Origin: Asaia bogorensis
GTDB lineage: Bacteria > Pseudomonadota > Alphaproteobacteria > Acetobacterales > Acetobacteraceae
Direction: 5' to 3'
DNA: 12,887 nt
Assembly (NCBI GenBank): GCA_945873675.1
Contig: CAMCEP010000054.1
Location: forward strand, 1-12,887
Position numbers and translations under genes: made by a program. Below are positions 5,426 through 12,573 of the stretch, piece by piece. Below the pieces are notes generated by a model that searched no databases, was not told the DNA's origin, and saw only the letters and a program-made list of their open reading frames with translations. Within the stretch, counting starts at the first letter, position 1; each line of letters starts with the position of its first letter.

Positions 5426-5495
5426 TGGAAGTCTGTTAGCCTTGGGACTTTGGGTTGGTTGGTTTGAAACCTTGGGATCGTTATCTCTAACTTCG

Positions 5496-5530
5496 TGCTG
5501 AATTTATCAAGACGATTTCAGGGGGGCTTG
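5496..5530 (-). repeat. Right 35-bp terminal inverted repeat
   Basis: This is the inverted counterpart of 4758-4792. Read outward it starts TGCTGAATTTATCAA and ends GGGGGGCTTG. It differs from the left end at three positions. Confidence 0.85.
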
Positions 5531-5540
5531 ATTTATAGGG
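5531..5540 (+). repeat. Right 10-bp direct repeat (probable target-site duplication)
   Basis: ATTTATAGGG is identical to 4748-4757 and abuts the right inverted repeat. The dnaG start codon is 66 bp further on, so the insertion lies in the dnaG upstream region. Confidence 0.8.
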
Positions 5541-5587
5541 GTGTATTTTTTCACGCCCCAAACAGTGTCCACTTTTCCCCGCAAAGG

Positions 5588-5593
5588 TATATC
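5588..5593 (+). promoter_or_regulatory. Candidate -10 box of dnaG
   Basis: TATATC lies 13 bp before the dnaG ATG, and no Shine-Dalgarno is seen in between. If it is used, the transcript would have a leader of only about six bases, near-leaderless. The best -35 at the right distance, TGTCCA, is poor (3/6). Confidence 0.3.
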
Positions 5594-5606
5594 CTACCCC
5601 TTCGCC

Positions 5607-7415
5607 ATGGCCCTGCCCCCCGGTTTCCTTGATGAGCTTCGCGCCCGCACGCCACTGCCCGGTCTGATCGGGCGGAAGACGCGGCTGCTCAAATCCGGGC
5701 GTAACTGGAAGGGCTGTTGCCCTTTTCATGGGGAAAAGACCCCCTCCTTCTACGTCTATGACGATCATTTCCACTGCTTCGGCTGCGGCGCCCATGGGGA
5801 TGCCGTCACCTTCGTCATGCAGGCCGAAGGCGCGCAATTCATGGAAGCGGTGGAACGGCTCGCCGGCGAAGCGGGGCTCGATGTGCCCAAACTCGCCCCG
5901 CGTGATGCCGAACGCGCCCGCCAGGCGCGGGATCTCTATACGGTCATGGAAGCAGCGATGGAGGCGTTTCAGCGTCGCCTCAGGCTGCCGGAAGGCCGGC
6001 CAGCGCTGGAATACCTTCGCCGCCGCGGCCTGACGGAGGAAACCATCCAGGGCTTTGGCCTCGGCTGGGCTGGGTCCGGGCGCGGCGCCTTGCAGGCGGA
6101 TTTGAAGCAGGATGCGTTCGATACGTCGCAACTCATCGAAGCCGGCCTGCTGAAGCAGCCCGAAGGCGATGAAGCGCCACGCGATTTTTTCTTCAACCGC
6201 GTCATGTTCCCCATCCGGGACCGGCGCGGGCGCGTGATTGCCTTTGGCGGGCGCATTCTGGGTGATGGTCAGCCGAAATACATCAACAGCCCGGAAACGC
6301 CGCTCTTTCGCAAACGCCACGCGCTTTACGGGCTGGACCGCGCGCGGGAAGGCGCTTTTCGCGGAGCCTCGGTGGTCGCCGTTGAAGGCTATATGGATGT
6401 GATCGCACTCCATCAGGCGGGCTTCACCGGGGCGGTGGCGCCGCTTGGCACCGCGCTCACGGAAGATCAGTTGCAGGAATTATGGCGCCTGTCGCCCGAA
6501 CCGATGCTGTGTTTTGATGGCGATGCCGCCGGCGCCCGGGCCGCCGCCCGCGTGGCGGAAGCAGCACTACCCTTGATCAGCGCTGAACGCAGCCTGAAAC
6601 TGGCCACCCTGCCGACGGGGGAAGACCCCGATACGCTGATCGCCAAGGGCGGCAAGGCGGCCTTCCAAGCCGTGCTGGATGCGGCGCGGCCCCTTTCAGA
6701 GGCGCTTTACGGCCTGCTTCTGGAAGGCCAACCAGTGGCGAGCCCGGAACAACGCGCGGCCGCGCGCAACCGCCTGGTCGCTGCCGCCGCCACCATTTCA
6801 GACCGCGCCTTGGCAGGGGAATATCGCCAGGCGCTGCTCGATCGCTTCTTCACCGCCACGCGCCGCCGCCAGCCGGGCCAAGCTGCCCCCGCGCAGCGCA
6901 TGGCTCGGCCCGCCCTGGTGCCGCCCACTATCCGCGCGGCCCAGGCACGCATTCTGCTCGCCATTCTGCTCCGCCATCCCTGGCTGATACCGCAGATTGA
7001 AGAAGCCTTGGGCCTGCTGGACCTGCCCGAAGGGCCGGCGCGGCAAATGCAAAGCGCCATTCTGTCTTGGCCAATGGCGGAATCGCGCCTTGACTCTCAG
7101 GCAATGCTATCCCACCTCGCAAATGAAGGTTTGGCAGATGCTGCGGCTTGGGCGCTTGGCGCCGAGGCCCTGCCCCAAGCGGCGCGCCCAGATGCGCTCC
7201 CGCGGGAGGTAGAGGAAGGCTTCTGGCATTTCTTCCTGAGGCTGCGCGGAGAGGCGGCTTTGCTTGAAGACCAGAAAGCGGCACAGGAAAGCCTGGCCGC
7301 CACGAATGACCCGGCGGCGCAGCAAAGGTTGATCCGCCTGACCGAAGCCCTTGGTGCCTTGCGCCGGGGGGAAGATGCGGCCGATCTGGCCGAAGGTGCG
7401 GCGGCAACGCCCTAA
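5607..7415 (+). CDS. dnaG: DNA primase
   Basis: DnaG makes the RNA primers for replication and works with the DnaB helicase. The 602-residue protein has the full domain order. The CHC2 zinc finger has ligands Cys38, His41, Cys57 and Cys60 (CPFHGEKTPSF, then FHCFGCGAHGD). The RNA-polymerase-like catalytic core contains FGGRILGDGQPKYINSPET. The Toprim metal site includes Glu260 (VVAVEGYMDV) and Asp304/Asp306 (CFDGDAAGARAA). The C-terminal region (about 430 on) is less conserved and would be the helicase-binding domain. I chose ATG 5607 (MALPPGFLDELRART) because DnaG begins just before this conserved segment; the frame stays open to GTG 5541 with unconvincing residues. The gene is followed by rpoD after 69 bp, the classic dnaG-rpoD pair. 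The HNH element ends 76 bp before its start codon. Confidence 0.97.
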   Translation: MALPPGFLDELRARTPLPGLIGRKTRLLKSGRNWKGCCPFHGEKTPSFYVYDDHFHCFGCGAHGDAVTFVMQAEGAQFMEAVERLAGEAGLDVPKLAPRDAERARQARDLYTVMEAAMEAFQRRLRLPEGRPALEYLRRRGLTEETIQGFGLGWAGSGRGALQADLKQDAFDTSQLIEAGLLKQPEGDEAPRDFFFNRVMFPIRDRRGRVIAFGGRILGDGQPKYINSPETPLFRKRHALYGLDRAREGAFRGASVVAVEGYMDVIALHQAGFTGAVAPLGTALTEDQLQELWRLSPEPMLCFDGDAAGARAAARVAEAALPLISAERSLKLATLPTGEDPDTLIAKGGKAAFQAVLDAARPLSEALYGLLLEGQPVASPEQRAAARNRLVAAAATISDRALAGEYRQALLDRFFTATRRRQPGQAAPAQRMARPALVPPTIRAAQARILLAILLRHPWLIPQIEEALGLLDLPEGPARQMQSAILSWPMAESRLDSQAMLSHLANEGLADAAAWALGAEALPQAARPDALPREVEEGFWHFFLRLRGEAALLEDQKAAQESLAATNDPAAQQRLIRLTEALGALRRGEDAADLAEGAAATP

Positions 7416-7435
7416 TAGTAGAGGCTATTTGCGCG

Positions 7436-7460
7436 GGCATCCGGGGCGCCGGATGCCTTT
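7436..7460 (+). terminator. Strong hairpin with short T tail between dnaG and rpoD
   Basis: GGCATCCGG (7436-7444) pairs perfectly with CCGGATGCC (7449-7457) around a GGCG loop, followed by TTT. It looks like an intrinsic terminator with a weak tail. It could lower read-through from dnaG into rpoD or mark a processing site, since E. coli also separates dnaG and rpoD levels at the RNA level in this gap. Confidence 0.65.
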
Positions 7461-7484
7461 CGCAATTGAACGGAGTGGTAAGGC

Positions 7485-9410
7485 ATGGCGACGAAAGCGG
7501 CGGCAGGGGCGGAACCAGTCGAAGCCCGCGACGAACAGGTGGAGGGCATGATGCTCGACATCCAGTCAGCGGCGGTGAAGAAGCTGATCGCCCGCGGCAA
7601 GGAACGCGGCTATGTCACGGTAGACGAAATCAACGCCGTATTGCCCTCAGAACAAGTGTCTTCAGAAATGATCGAAGATACCATGGCAATGCTGAGCGAA
7701 GCCGGCATCACCGTATCCGAAGCGGAAGAGGCGGAAGAAGGCGAAGGCGCGCTGGTGAAGCCCGTCACGCGCGCGGATGGTGAGGAAGAAGAAGAAGCCA
7801 GCGGCAATGTGGATGAGGAAAGCGTCGGGCGCACCGATGATCCTGTCCGCATGTACCTCCGCGAAATGGGCAGTGTTGAATTGCTGTCCCGCGAAGGCGA
7901 AATCGCCATCGCCAAGCGGATCGAAGCCGGGCGCGACATGATGATCGGCGGCTTATGCGAAAGCCCGCTGACCTTCAGGGCCATTCTGCGCTGGCATGAA
8001 GCAGTGCGCCAGACGCCGCCCCGCATGCTGCTGCGCGACATTATTGACCTTGAAGCAACGCAATCCGCCGGCAATCCTGAAGCCGCGGTTTCCGCCGCTG
8101 CGGTTGAGGAATTCGAAGAAGGTGAGGAAGGGGAAGGCCTTGGGCTTTCACTCTCCGCACTCGAAGAAAAACTGAAGCCGGAAGTGCTCGCGAATTTCGA
8201 GCAGATTGAAGCGATTTACGCGAAGCTGTCAAAGCTGAGTTCCAAGCGCATGGAAGCCTTTACCTCAGGCGAGGAATTGGCGACGCGCGGGGAGAAGAAT
8301 TACGAAAAGCTCCGCCAGGAACTGATCACGCTGGTTGAAAAGGTGCAGTTGCACAATAACCGCATCGAAGAACTGGTTGATCAGCTGAAAACGCTGAACC
8401 GCCGCATGACCCAGATGGAAGGCCAAGTGCTGCGCCTGGCCGATAGCCAGAAGGTCAAGCGCGATGAATTCCTGACACAATGGCGCGGTAGCGAAATGGA
8501 CCCCGCCTGGCTGGAACGCGTTGGTAATCTGCCGGGCAAGGGCTGGAAGCCCTTTGTCGCGAAATACGGCACGGAAGTTGAACAAATCCGCACACGCATC
8601 AGCGAAGTGGCGAATGAAACCGGCCTGCCGGTGGCGGAATTCAAGCGCGTTTATGCCACCGTGTCGCGCGGCGAACGCGACATGACCCAGGCGAAGAAGG
8701 AAATGATCGAGGCCAATCTGCGCCTTGTTATCTCCATCGCCAAGAAATACACCAATCGTGGCCTGCAATTCCTTGACCTGATTCAGGAAGGCAATATCGG
8801 CCTGATGAAGGCGGTGGATAAGTTCGAATATCGCCGTGGCTACAAGTTCAGCACCTATGCCACCTGGTGGATCCGCCAGGCCATCACGCGTTCCATCGCC
8901 GATCAGGCGCGCACCATCCGTATTCCGGTGCATATGATTGAAACCATCAATAAGCTGGTGCGCACATCGCGCCAGATGCTGCATGAAATCGGCCGCGAAC
9001 CTCAGCCGGAAGAACTGGCCGAAAAGCTCGGCATGCCGCTTGAAAAGGTGCGCAAGGTGCTGAAGATCGCGAAGGAACCGATCAGCCTTGAAACCCCGAT
9101 CGGGGATGAGGAAGACAGCCACCTTGGCGATTTCATTGAAGACAAGAACGCGATCATTCCAATTGATGCCGCGATCCAATCAAATCTGCGCGAACAAACC
9201 ACGCGCGTGCTGGCCAGCCTGACCCCGCGCGAAGAACGCGTGCTGCGCATGCGCTTTGGCATCGGCATGAATACGGATCACACGCTGGAAGAAGTGGGCC
9301 AGCAATTCAACGTAACGCGCGAACGCATCCGCCAGATTGAAGCCAAGGCACTGCGTAAGCTTAAACACCCAAGCCGCAGCCGGAAGCTACGGTCGTTTTT
9401 GGATAATTGA
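7485..9410 (+). CDS. rpoD: RNA polymerase primary sigma factor RpoD (sigma-70)
   Basis: This is the housekeeping sigma factor that directs RNA polymerase to -35/-10 promoters. The 641-residue protein has all regions: region 1.1 (about 20-80), an acidic linker, region 1.2 (DDPVRMYLREMGSVELLSRE, from about 117), a long non-conserved insert with a Glu-rich stretch, region 2 from about 400 (ANLRLVISIAKKYTNRGLQF) with the -10-recognising helix FSTYATWWIRQAITRSIADQ (from about 454), region 3, and region 4 with the -35-binding helix (TLEEVGQQFNVTRERIRQIE) near the end. GGAG at 7472-7475 supports the ATG. It follows dnaG after a hairpin and converges on the mrr gene. Nothing is missing. Confidence 0.98.
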   Translation: MATKAAAGAEPVEARDEQVEGMMLDIQSAAVKKLIARGKERGYVTVDEINAVLPSEQVSSEMIEDTMAMLSEAGITVSEAEEAEEGEGALVKPVTRADGEEEEEASGNVDEESVGRTDDPVRMYLREMGSVELLSREGEIAIAKRIEAGRDMMIGGLCESPLTFRAILRWHEAVRQTPPRMLLRDIIDLEATQSAGNPEAAVSAAAVEEFEEGEEGEGLGLSLSALEEKLKPEVLANFEQIEAIYAKLSKLSSKRMEAFTSGEELATRGEKNYEKLRQELITLVEKVQLHNNRIEELVDQLKTLNRRMTQMEGQVLRLADSQKVKRDEFLTQWRGSEMDPAWLERVGNLPGKGWKPFVAKYGTEVEQIRTRISEVANETGLPVAEFKRVYATVSRGERDMTQAKKEMIEANLRLVISIAKKYTNRGLQFLDLIQEGNIGLMKAVDKFEYRRGYKFSTYATWWIRQAITRSIADQARTIRIPVHMIETINKLVRTSRQMLHEIGREPQPEELAEKLGMPLEKVRKVLKIAKEPISLETPIGDEEDSHLGDFIEDKNAIIPIDAAIQSNLREQTTRVLASLTPREERVLRMRFGIGMNTDHTLEEVGQQFNVTRERIRQIEAKALRKLKHPSRSRKLRSFLDN

Positions 9411-9419
9411 GGGCGGAGC

Positions 9420-9462
9420 GGGGGCGCCGCCCCCGACCCCCGCCGGGGTAACTGTGTTACCC
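9420..9462. terminator. GC-rich hairpins in the rpoD/mrr convergent gap
   Basis: Just after the rpoD stop, GGGGGC (9420-9425) pairs with GCCCCC (9429-9434). A second perfect palindrome, GGGTAAC-TGT-GTTACCC, covers 9446-9462. Both lie in the 80-bp gap between converging rpoD and mrr, where a two-way terminator is expected. There is no T-run on either strand, so they may instead belong to a dispersed intergenic repeat. Confidence 0.5.
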
Positions 9463-9490
9463 TGGACCCCGCCGATACGGAGTCGGTGGG

Positions 9491-10405
9491 TTATTCTTCG
9501 GTGAAGAAATCTTCGTCCAGGCGTTTGAATTCTACAACTCGATTTGAACGGACGCCGACATTGTAGGTAACCATCAGTTCCGTCAGGCGCTTACCATCAA
9601 TCAGGATTATGCGTTGTGGTACGCGCGATGCGAAATCCATCGCCTGAGCAGAGAATGATGATGTCGTCACGAAAACGCCCTTAGTCGCACCCAATCCAAC
9701 AAGGCTACCCGTGAAAGCCTGCACTTCAGGGCGGCCCACAGATGAGCCTGGGGCATATCGTTTCGCCTGCACATAAACGCGATCCAAGCCAAGCGCATCT
9801 TCGTTGATGACGCCATCCACGCCACCATCGCCTGATTTACCAAGCTGCTCAGCAGCATTCAGCCGCGAACCGCCATAGCCCATGGCCACCAGCAATTCCA
9901 CGATGAGCTGCTCAAAGAATTGCGGCGAATTCTGTAGAATACGGCTCAATAGATCATCGCGTAGCGCAGCGTTGAACGCCTTTTCGGCATCGCTGATGAT
10001 TTCTTCAGGGGTCGCGGCTGGCAGTTCTGGGGCGCCGCTATCGCCCTCAGGCTGCGCCGCTTCGGACTTTCCATAGAATTCCTTGAACGCTGGCAGTGTA
10101 AGAAGATACTTGGTATTGAGAACAACGGAGGGCTTATTGAGAAGCTGCTTGCCCATCTCAGTCACGGTAAACCGGCCGCGCTTCGGGCTCTCCAGCAGCC
10201 CGGCCTTTGTCAGATAAAATTTTGCCCAGTGAATACGATTATGCAGCAGACGCTGCTTGCCGCTTGGCAGCATCTCCTCAGCTTCAGCGGCTGATAGACC
10301 ATGGCTCTTCGAAATCTCAACCGCAGCCATTGGAACCGAAAACTCACCCTGAGCGGCAAGTTTCAGGATTGGTAGCATCAGGCTTTGATAATCGGGGATT
10401 GCCAC
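9491..10405 (-). CDS. mrr: Mrr-family restriction endonuclease (type IV, orphan)
   Basis: The 304-residue protein has the Mrr layout. An N-terminal winged-helix domain (about 1-95; LHNRIHWAKFYLTKAGLLESPKRG) reads DNA. A linker leads to a C-terminal PD-(D/E)xK nuclease domain: FEQLIVELLVAMGYGGS (164-180), GDGGVDGVI (192-200) giving the catalytic Asp, and VYVQAKRYAPG (210-220) giving the Q-x-K of this family (Gln213, Lys215), then VGRPEVQAFTGSL. Mrr proteins cut DNA carrying foreign methylation, a defence against phage and modified DNA. No methyltransferase or partner gene is beside it. The start is a GTG at 10405 with no strong ribosome binding site. Its codons look less G/C-biased than rpoD's, and an A/T-rich 100-bp gap separates it from the LysR gene, so it may have arrived by transfer. 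Confidence 0.9.
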   Translation of the reverse strand: MAIPDYQSLMLPILKLAAQGEFSVPMAAVEISKSHGLSAAEAEEMLPSGKQRLLHNRIHWAKFYLTKAGLLESPKRGRFTVTEMGKQLLNKPSVVLNTKYLLTLPAFKEFYGKSEAAQPEGDSGAPELPAATPEEIISDAEKAFNAALRDDLLSRILQNSPQFFEQLIVELLVAMGYGGSRLNAAEQLGKSGDGGVDGVINEDALGLDRVYVQAKRYAPGSSVGRPEVQAFTGSLVGLGATKGVFVTTSSFSAQAMDFASRVPQRIILIDGKRLTELMVTYNVGVRSNRVVEFKRLDEDFFTEE

Positions 10406-10507
10406 GGATCGTACGCCCTATAGGAAGATCTAGAGATTAGTCCGAAACGGAAGAGAAACTATATAGAGAAAATACGCCACGCCCAACTTGGCATCCACCT
10501 AATCCCA

Positions 10508-11482
10508 TCACCCACACCCGCTCGGCACCCCCTGCGCTGCGCACCATGCAAGCGCATCATCCTCTGCCTTCTGATCAGCCGCCCGGAGCAAGTCCAAAAA
10601 CCCCTGCTCCGCCGCGCCAAGCACGCGGTTGCGCAGCGTGATGATGCCGGGGTGGATCGAAGCCCAAGGCGCGCGCTGCCAGGGCAGCGCCACAATATCC
10701 CCGTGGCGGAGTGCCTCCATGGCCATGGTCACACTTACACCGGCAACAGCATCGCATTGCGGTAGCAGTTTCAGCGTGACTGTCGGGCTTTCATGCACCA
10801 GGGCCGGAAAGGCAGGGTGCGGCTGGCCCAGGCGGCGCGCTTCTTCTCGCGCGGCGATGTGCGGTGCCTGCACTTCGCGCGGTGCGCGGCCAATGAAGGC
10901 CAAGGGATAGGCCATGATATCCGCGAGGCTCACGCTGCCGCGCTGCGCCAAGGGATGGCCCGCACGGGCGACGAATATCGCCGGCTGCGGGCGCAGCTTT
11001 TCCACCGAAAGCCCGGGGTCGGCGACAAAACCGCGAATATCCATGATGCCAATGGGCGCTTCGCGTTCCAGGATGGCGGCGGGCACTTCGGTCCAATTCG
11101 CGGATACCAGCCGCATCCGTGTGGTGGGAAAGGCGGACAGCATTTGCGCCGCCGCGGTCAGGCAGAGCGTCTCCGCCATATAGGCGCCGGCAATCACATT
11201 CAAATCACTGGTCTGAGTGCCGCGCGCTTCAGATAAATGCCGGTCCAGCCTTTCCAGGCTGTCCAGAATGGCGCTGCCTTCGGCGATGATGGCGCGGCCC
11301 AGATCGGTCGCAATCACGCCACGTCGGCTGCGTTCAAACAGCTTACCCCGCAGCCGTGCTTCCAGCCGCGCGAGCGCCCGGGTCAGCGCCGGTTGGGCGA
11401 TGCCAAGCACCCGAGCAGCGCGCACCAAGCTGCCGTGATCGTCAATGGCCTTAACCAGCCGAAGCTCTCGAACCTCAATCAT
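10508..11482 (-). CDS. LysR-family transcriptional regulator
   Basis: The 324-residue protein opens with a typical LysR winged helix-turn-helix (residues 1-65: LRLVKAIDDHGSLVRAARVL, then AQPALTRALARLEARL and LFERSRRGVIATDLG). The two-lobed effector-binding domain follows (about 90-300), with the usual end of the first lobe and LAFIGRAPRE in the second. LysR regulators usually control a divergent neighbour in response to a small molecule. Here the divergent gene encodes the formylglycine-generating enzyme, followed by a sulfatase, with 105 bp between the starts, so a role in sulfate-ester use is plausible but inferred. The effector is unknown. Confidence 0.9.
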   Translation of the reverse strand: MIEVRELRLVKAIDDHGSLVRAARVLGIAQPALTRALARLEARLRGKLFERSRRGVIATDLGRAIIAEGSAILDSLERLDRHLSEARGTQTSDLNVIAGAYMAETLCLTAAAQMLSAFPTTRMRLVSANWTEVPAAILEREAPIGIMDIRGFVADPGLSVEKLRPQPAIFVARAGHPLAQRGSVSLADIMAYPLAFIGRAPREVQAPHIAAREEARRLGQPHPAFPALVHESPTVTLKLLPQCDAVAGVSVTMAMEALRHGDIVALPWQRAPWASIHPGIITLRNRVLGAAEQGFLDLLRAADQKAEDDALAWCAAQGVPSGCG

Positions 11483-11501
11483 ATACCACCGATGGAATTA
11501 C

Positions 11502-11549
11502 AGATTGCGAAAAAGGTATTGGGCACGCTTGTCGCAAAACTGGCAATCT
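11502..11549. promoter_or_regulatory. Inverted-repeat pair in the LysR/FGE divergent gap
   Basis: AGATTGC (11502-11508) and GCAATCT (11543-11549) are perfect 7-bp inverted arms 34 bp apart. Inside them TTGCGA (11505-11510) and TCGCAA (11532-11537) are also inverted. Widely spaced dyads between a LysR gene and its divergent target fit the recognition and activation sites of this family. Binding is inferred. Confidence 0.4.
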
Positions 11550-11587
11550 TTGCAACTACGAAAGTATTAAGGTGACGGATAAGCGGC

Positions 11588-12547
11588 ATGAATGGAGGGC
11601 CAGCGCGGCCTGAGCGGGAAAATGAAGGGCAAGCCATGGCCTGGATACCGGGCGGCAGCTTCATGATGGGTTCGGATCAGCATTATCCCGAAGAAAAGCC
11701 CTGCCACAGCGCGAAAGTTGCGGGGTTTTGGATGGACCAAACCACAGTGACGAACCGGGAATTCGCCCTTTTTACCGCGGCGACGGGGCATATTACCGTG
11801 GCCGAACGCCCGCTGGACCCTGCGCTTTATCCCGGCGCCGCACCCGAGATGCTGGCCCCCGGCGCGCTGGTCTTCCGCATGACCGACGGGCCTGTCGATA
11901 CGCGCGATATCCGCAACTGGTGGCACTGGACCAAGGGCGCCCATTGGCGCGCTCCGGAGGGTCCGGGTAGCGATATCACCGGGCGGGAAGATCATCCGGT
12001 GGTGCATGTGGCGTTCGAAGACGCCGCCGCCTATGCCGCCTGGGCCGGCAAGGAACTACCCACGGAAGCGGAATGGGAATTCGCCGCGCGTGGTGGGCTT
12101 GATGGTACTGAATTCGCCTGGGGTGATGAATTGGCGCCGGGCGGCGTGCATTTGGCTAATACCTGGCAGGGCCCTTTCCCGTGGCGCAATTTCGAAGCCG
12201 ATGGCTTCACCGGCACCAGCCCGGTGCGGAGCTTTCCGCCCAATGGCTATGGCCTGTTTGAGGTGTGCGGCAATGTCTGGGAATGGACCCTGGATTGGTG
12301 GGGCGCCAAACACGCCGCTGATCCCGAAAGCCCTTGCTGCGTTGCTGAAAATCCACGCGGGTCAGGCATGGAAGGCTCCTTCGATCCTTTGCAGCCCGCC
12401 ATTCGTATTCCGCGCAAGGTTGTGAAGGGCGGTTCCTTCCTTTGCGCGCCATCCTATTGCCGACGCTACCGGCCCGCCGCGCGTCACGCCCAAATGGTGG
12501 ATACAGGCATGAGCCATATCGGCTTTCGCTGCATCCGCCGTCCATGA
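11588..12547 (+). CDS. Formylglycine-generating enzyme (SUMF1/FGE family)
   Basis: FGE oxidises the cysteine in C-x-(P/A)-x-R of sulfatases to formylglycine, their catalytic residue, using copper and oxygen in the cytoplasm. The 319-residue protein has the family landmarks: WIPGGSFMMGSD near the start, FWMDQTTVTNREFALF (47-62), DHPVVHVAFEDAAAYAAWAGKELPTEAEWEFAARGG (135-170 region), NGYGLFEVCGNVWEW (219-233), and at the end GGSFLCAPSYCRRYRPAAR with Cys286 and Cys291. These equal the copper-binding pair of true FGEs, separating it from EgtB-like and non-catalytic relatives. ATG 11636 (MAWIPGGSF), six bases after GAAGGG, is an equally likely start. The next gene, 26 bp on, is a sulfatase with the motif, its presumed substrate. 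Confidence 0.93.
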   Translation: MNGGPARPERENEGQAMAWIPGGSFMMGSDQHYPEEKPCHSAKVAGFWMDQTTVTNREFALFTAATGHITVAERPLDPALYPGAAPEMLAPGALVFRMTDGPVDTRDIRNWWHWTKGAHWRAPEGPGSDITGREDHPVVHVAFEDAAAYAAWAGKELPTEAEWEFAARGGLDGTEFAWGDELAPGGVHLANTWQGPFPWRNFEADGFTGTSPVRSFPPNGYGLFEVCGNVWEWTLDWWGAKHAADPESPCCVAENPRGSGMEGSFDPLQPAIRIPRKVVKGGSFLCAPSYCRRYRPAARHAQMVDTGMSHIGFRCIRRP

Positions 12548-12573
12548 TCTGAATCATCAGGAGGAAAGCTCAT

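Larger units (their letters stand above)
4758..5530. mobile_element. 773-bp transposase-less element with 35-bp inverted repeats carrying an HNH gene
   Basis: The element begins CAAGCCCCTCTGAAAACG and ends with the inverted counterpart. Its terminal repeats (4758-4792 and 5496-5530) pair at 32 of 35 positions, with mismatches at positions 9, 16 and 20 from the outside. Perfect 10-bp direct repeats (ATTTATAGGG) abut both outer ends, as expected of cut-and-paste transposition. Inside are an HNH nuclease gene and a 47-codon gene that share one orientation and have good ribosome binding signals, plus small hairpins. The interior is much richer in A/T than the flanking core genes. No transposase or remnant is visible, so it would need a transposase acting from elsewhere, as a MITE does. 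I cannot assign an IS family. The structure is seen directly; mobility is inferred. Confidence 0.82.

Noticed and set aside
5404..5495. Possible continuation of an H-NS-like domain or an intron RNA after the 47-codon gene
   Set aside because: All three frames give no H-NS core motif, and no group I or II intron core could be recognised, only short hairpins.
5487..6413. Minus-strand open frame of 308 codons
   Set aside because: It lies opposite the dnaG zinc-finger and core region and runs through the right inverted repeat. DnaG motifs are unambiguous on the other strand.
8265..9179. Minus-strand open frame of 304 codons
   Set aside because: It is antisense to the conserved regions of rpoD; long opposite frames are common in high-GC genes with strong third-position bias.
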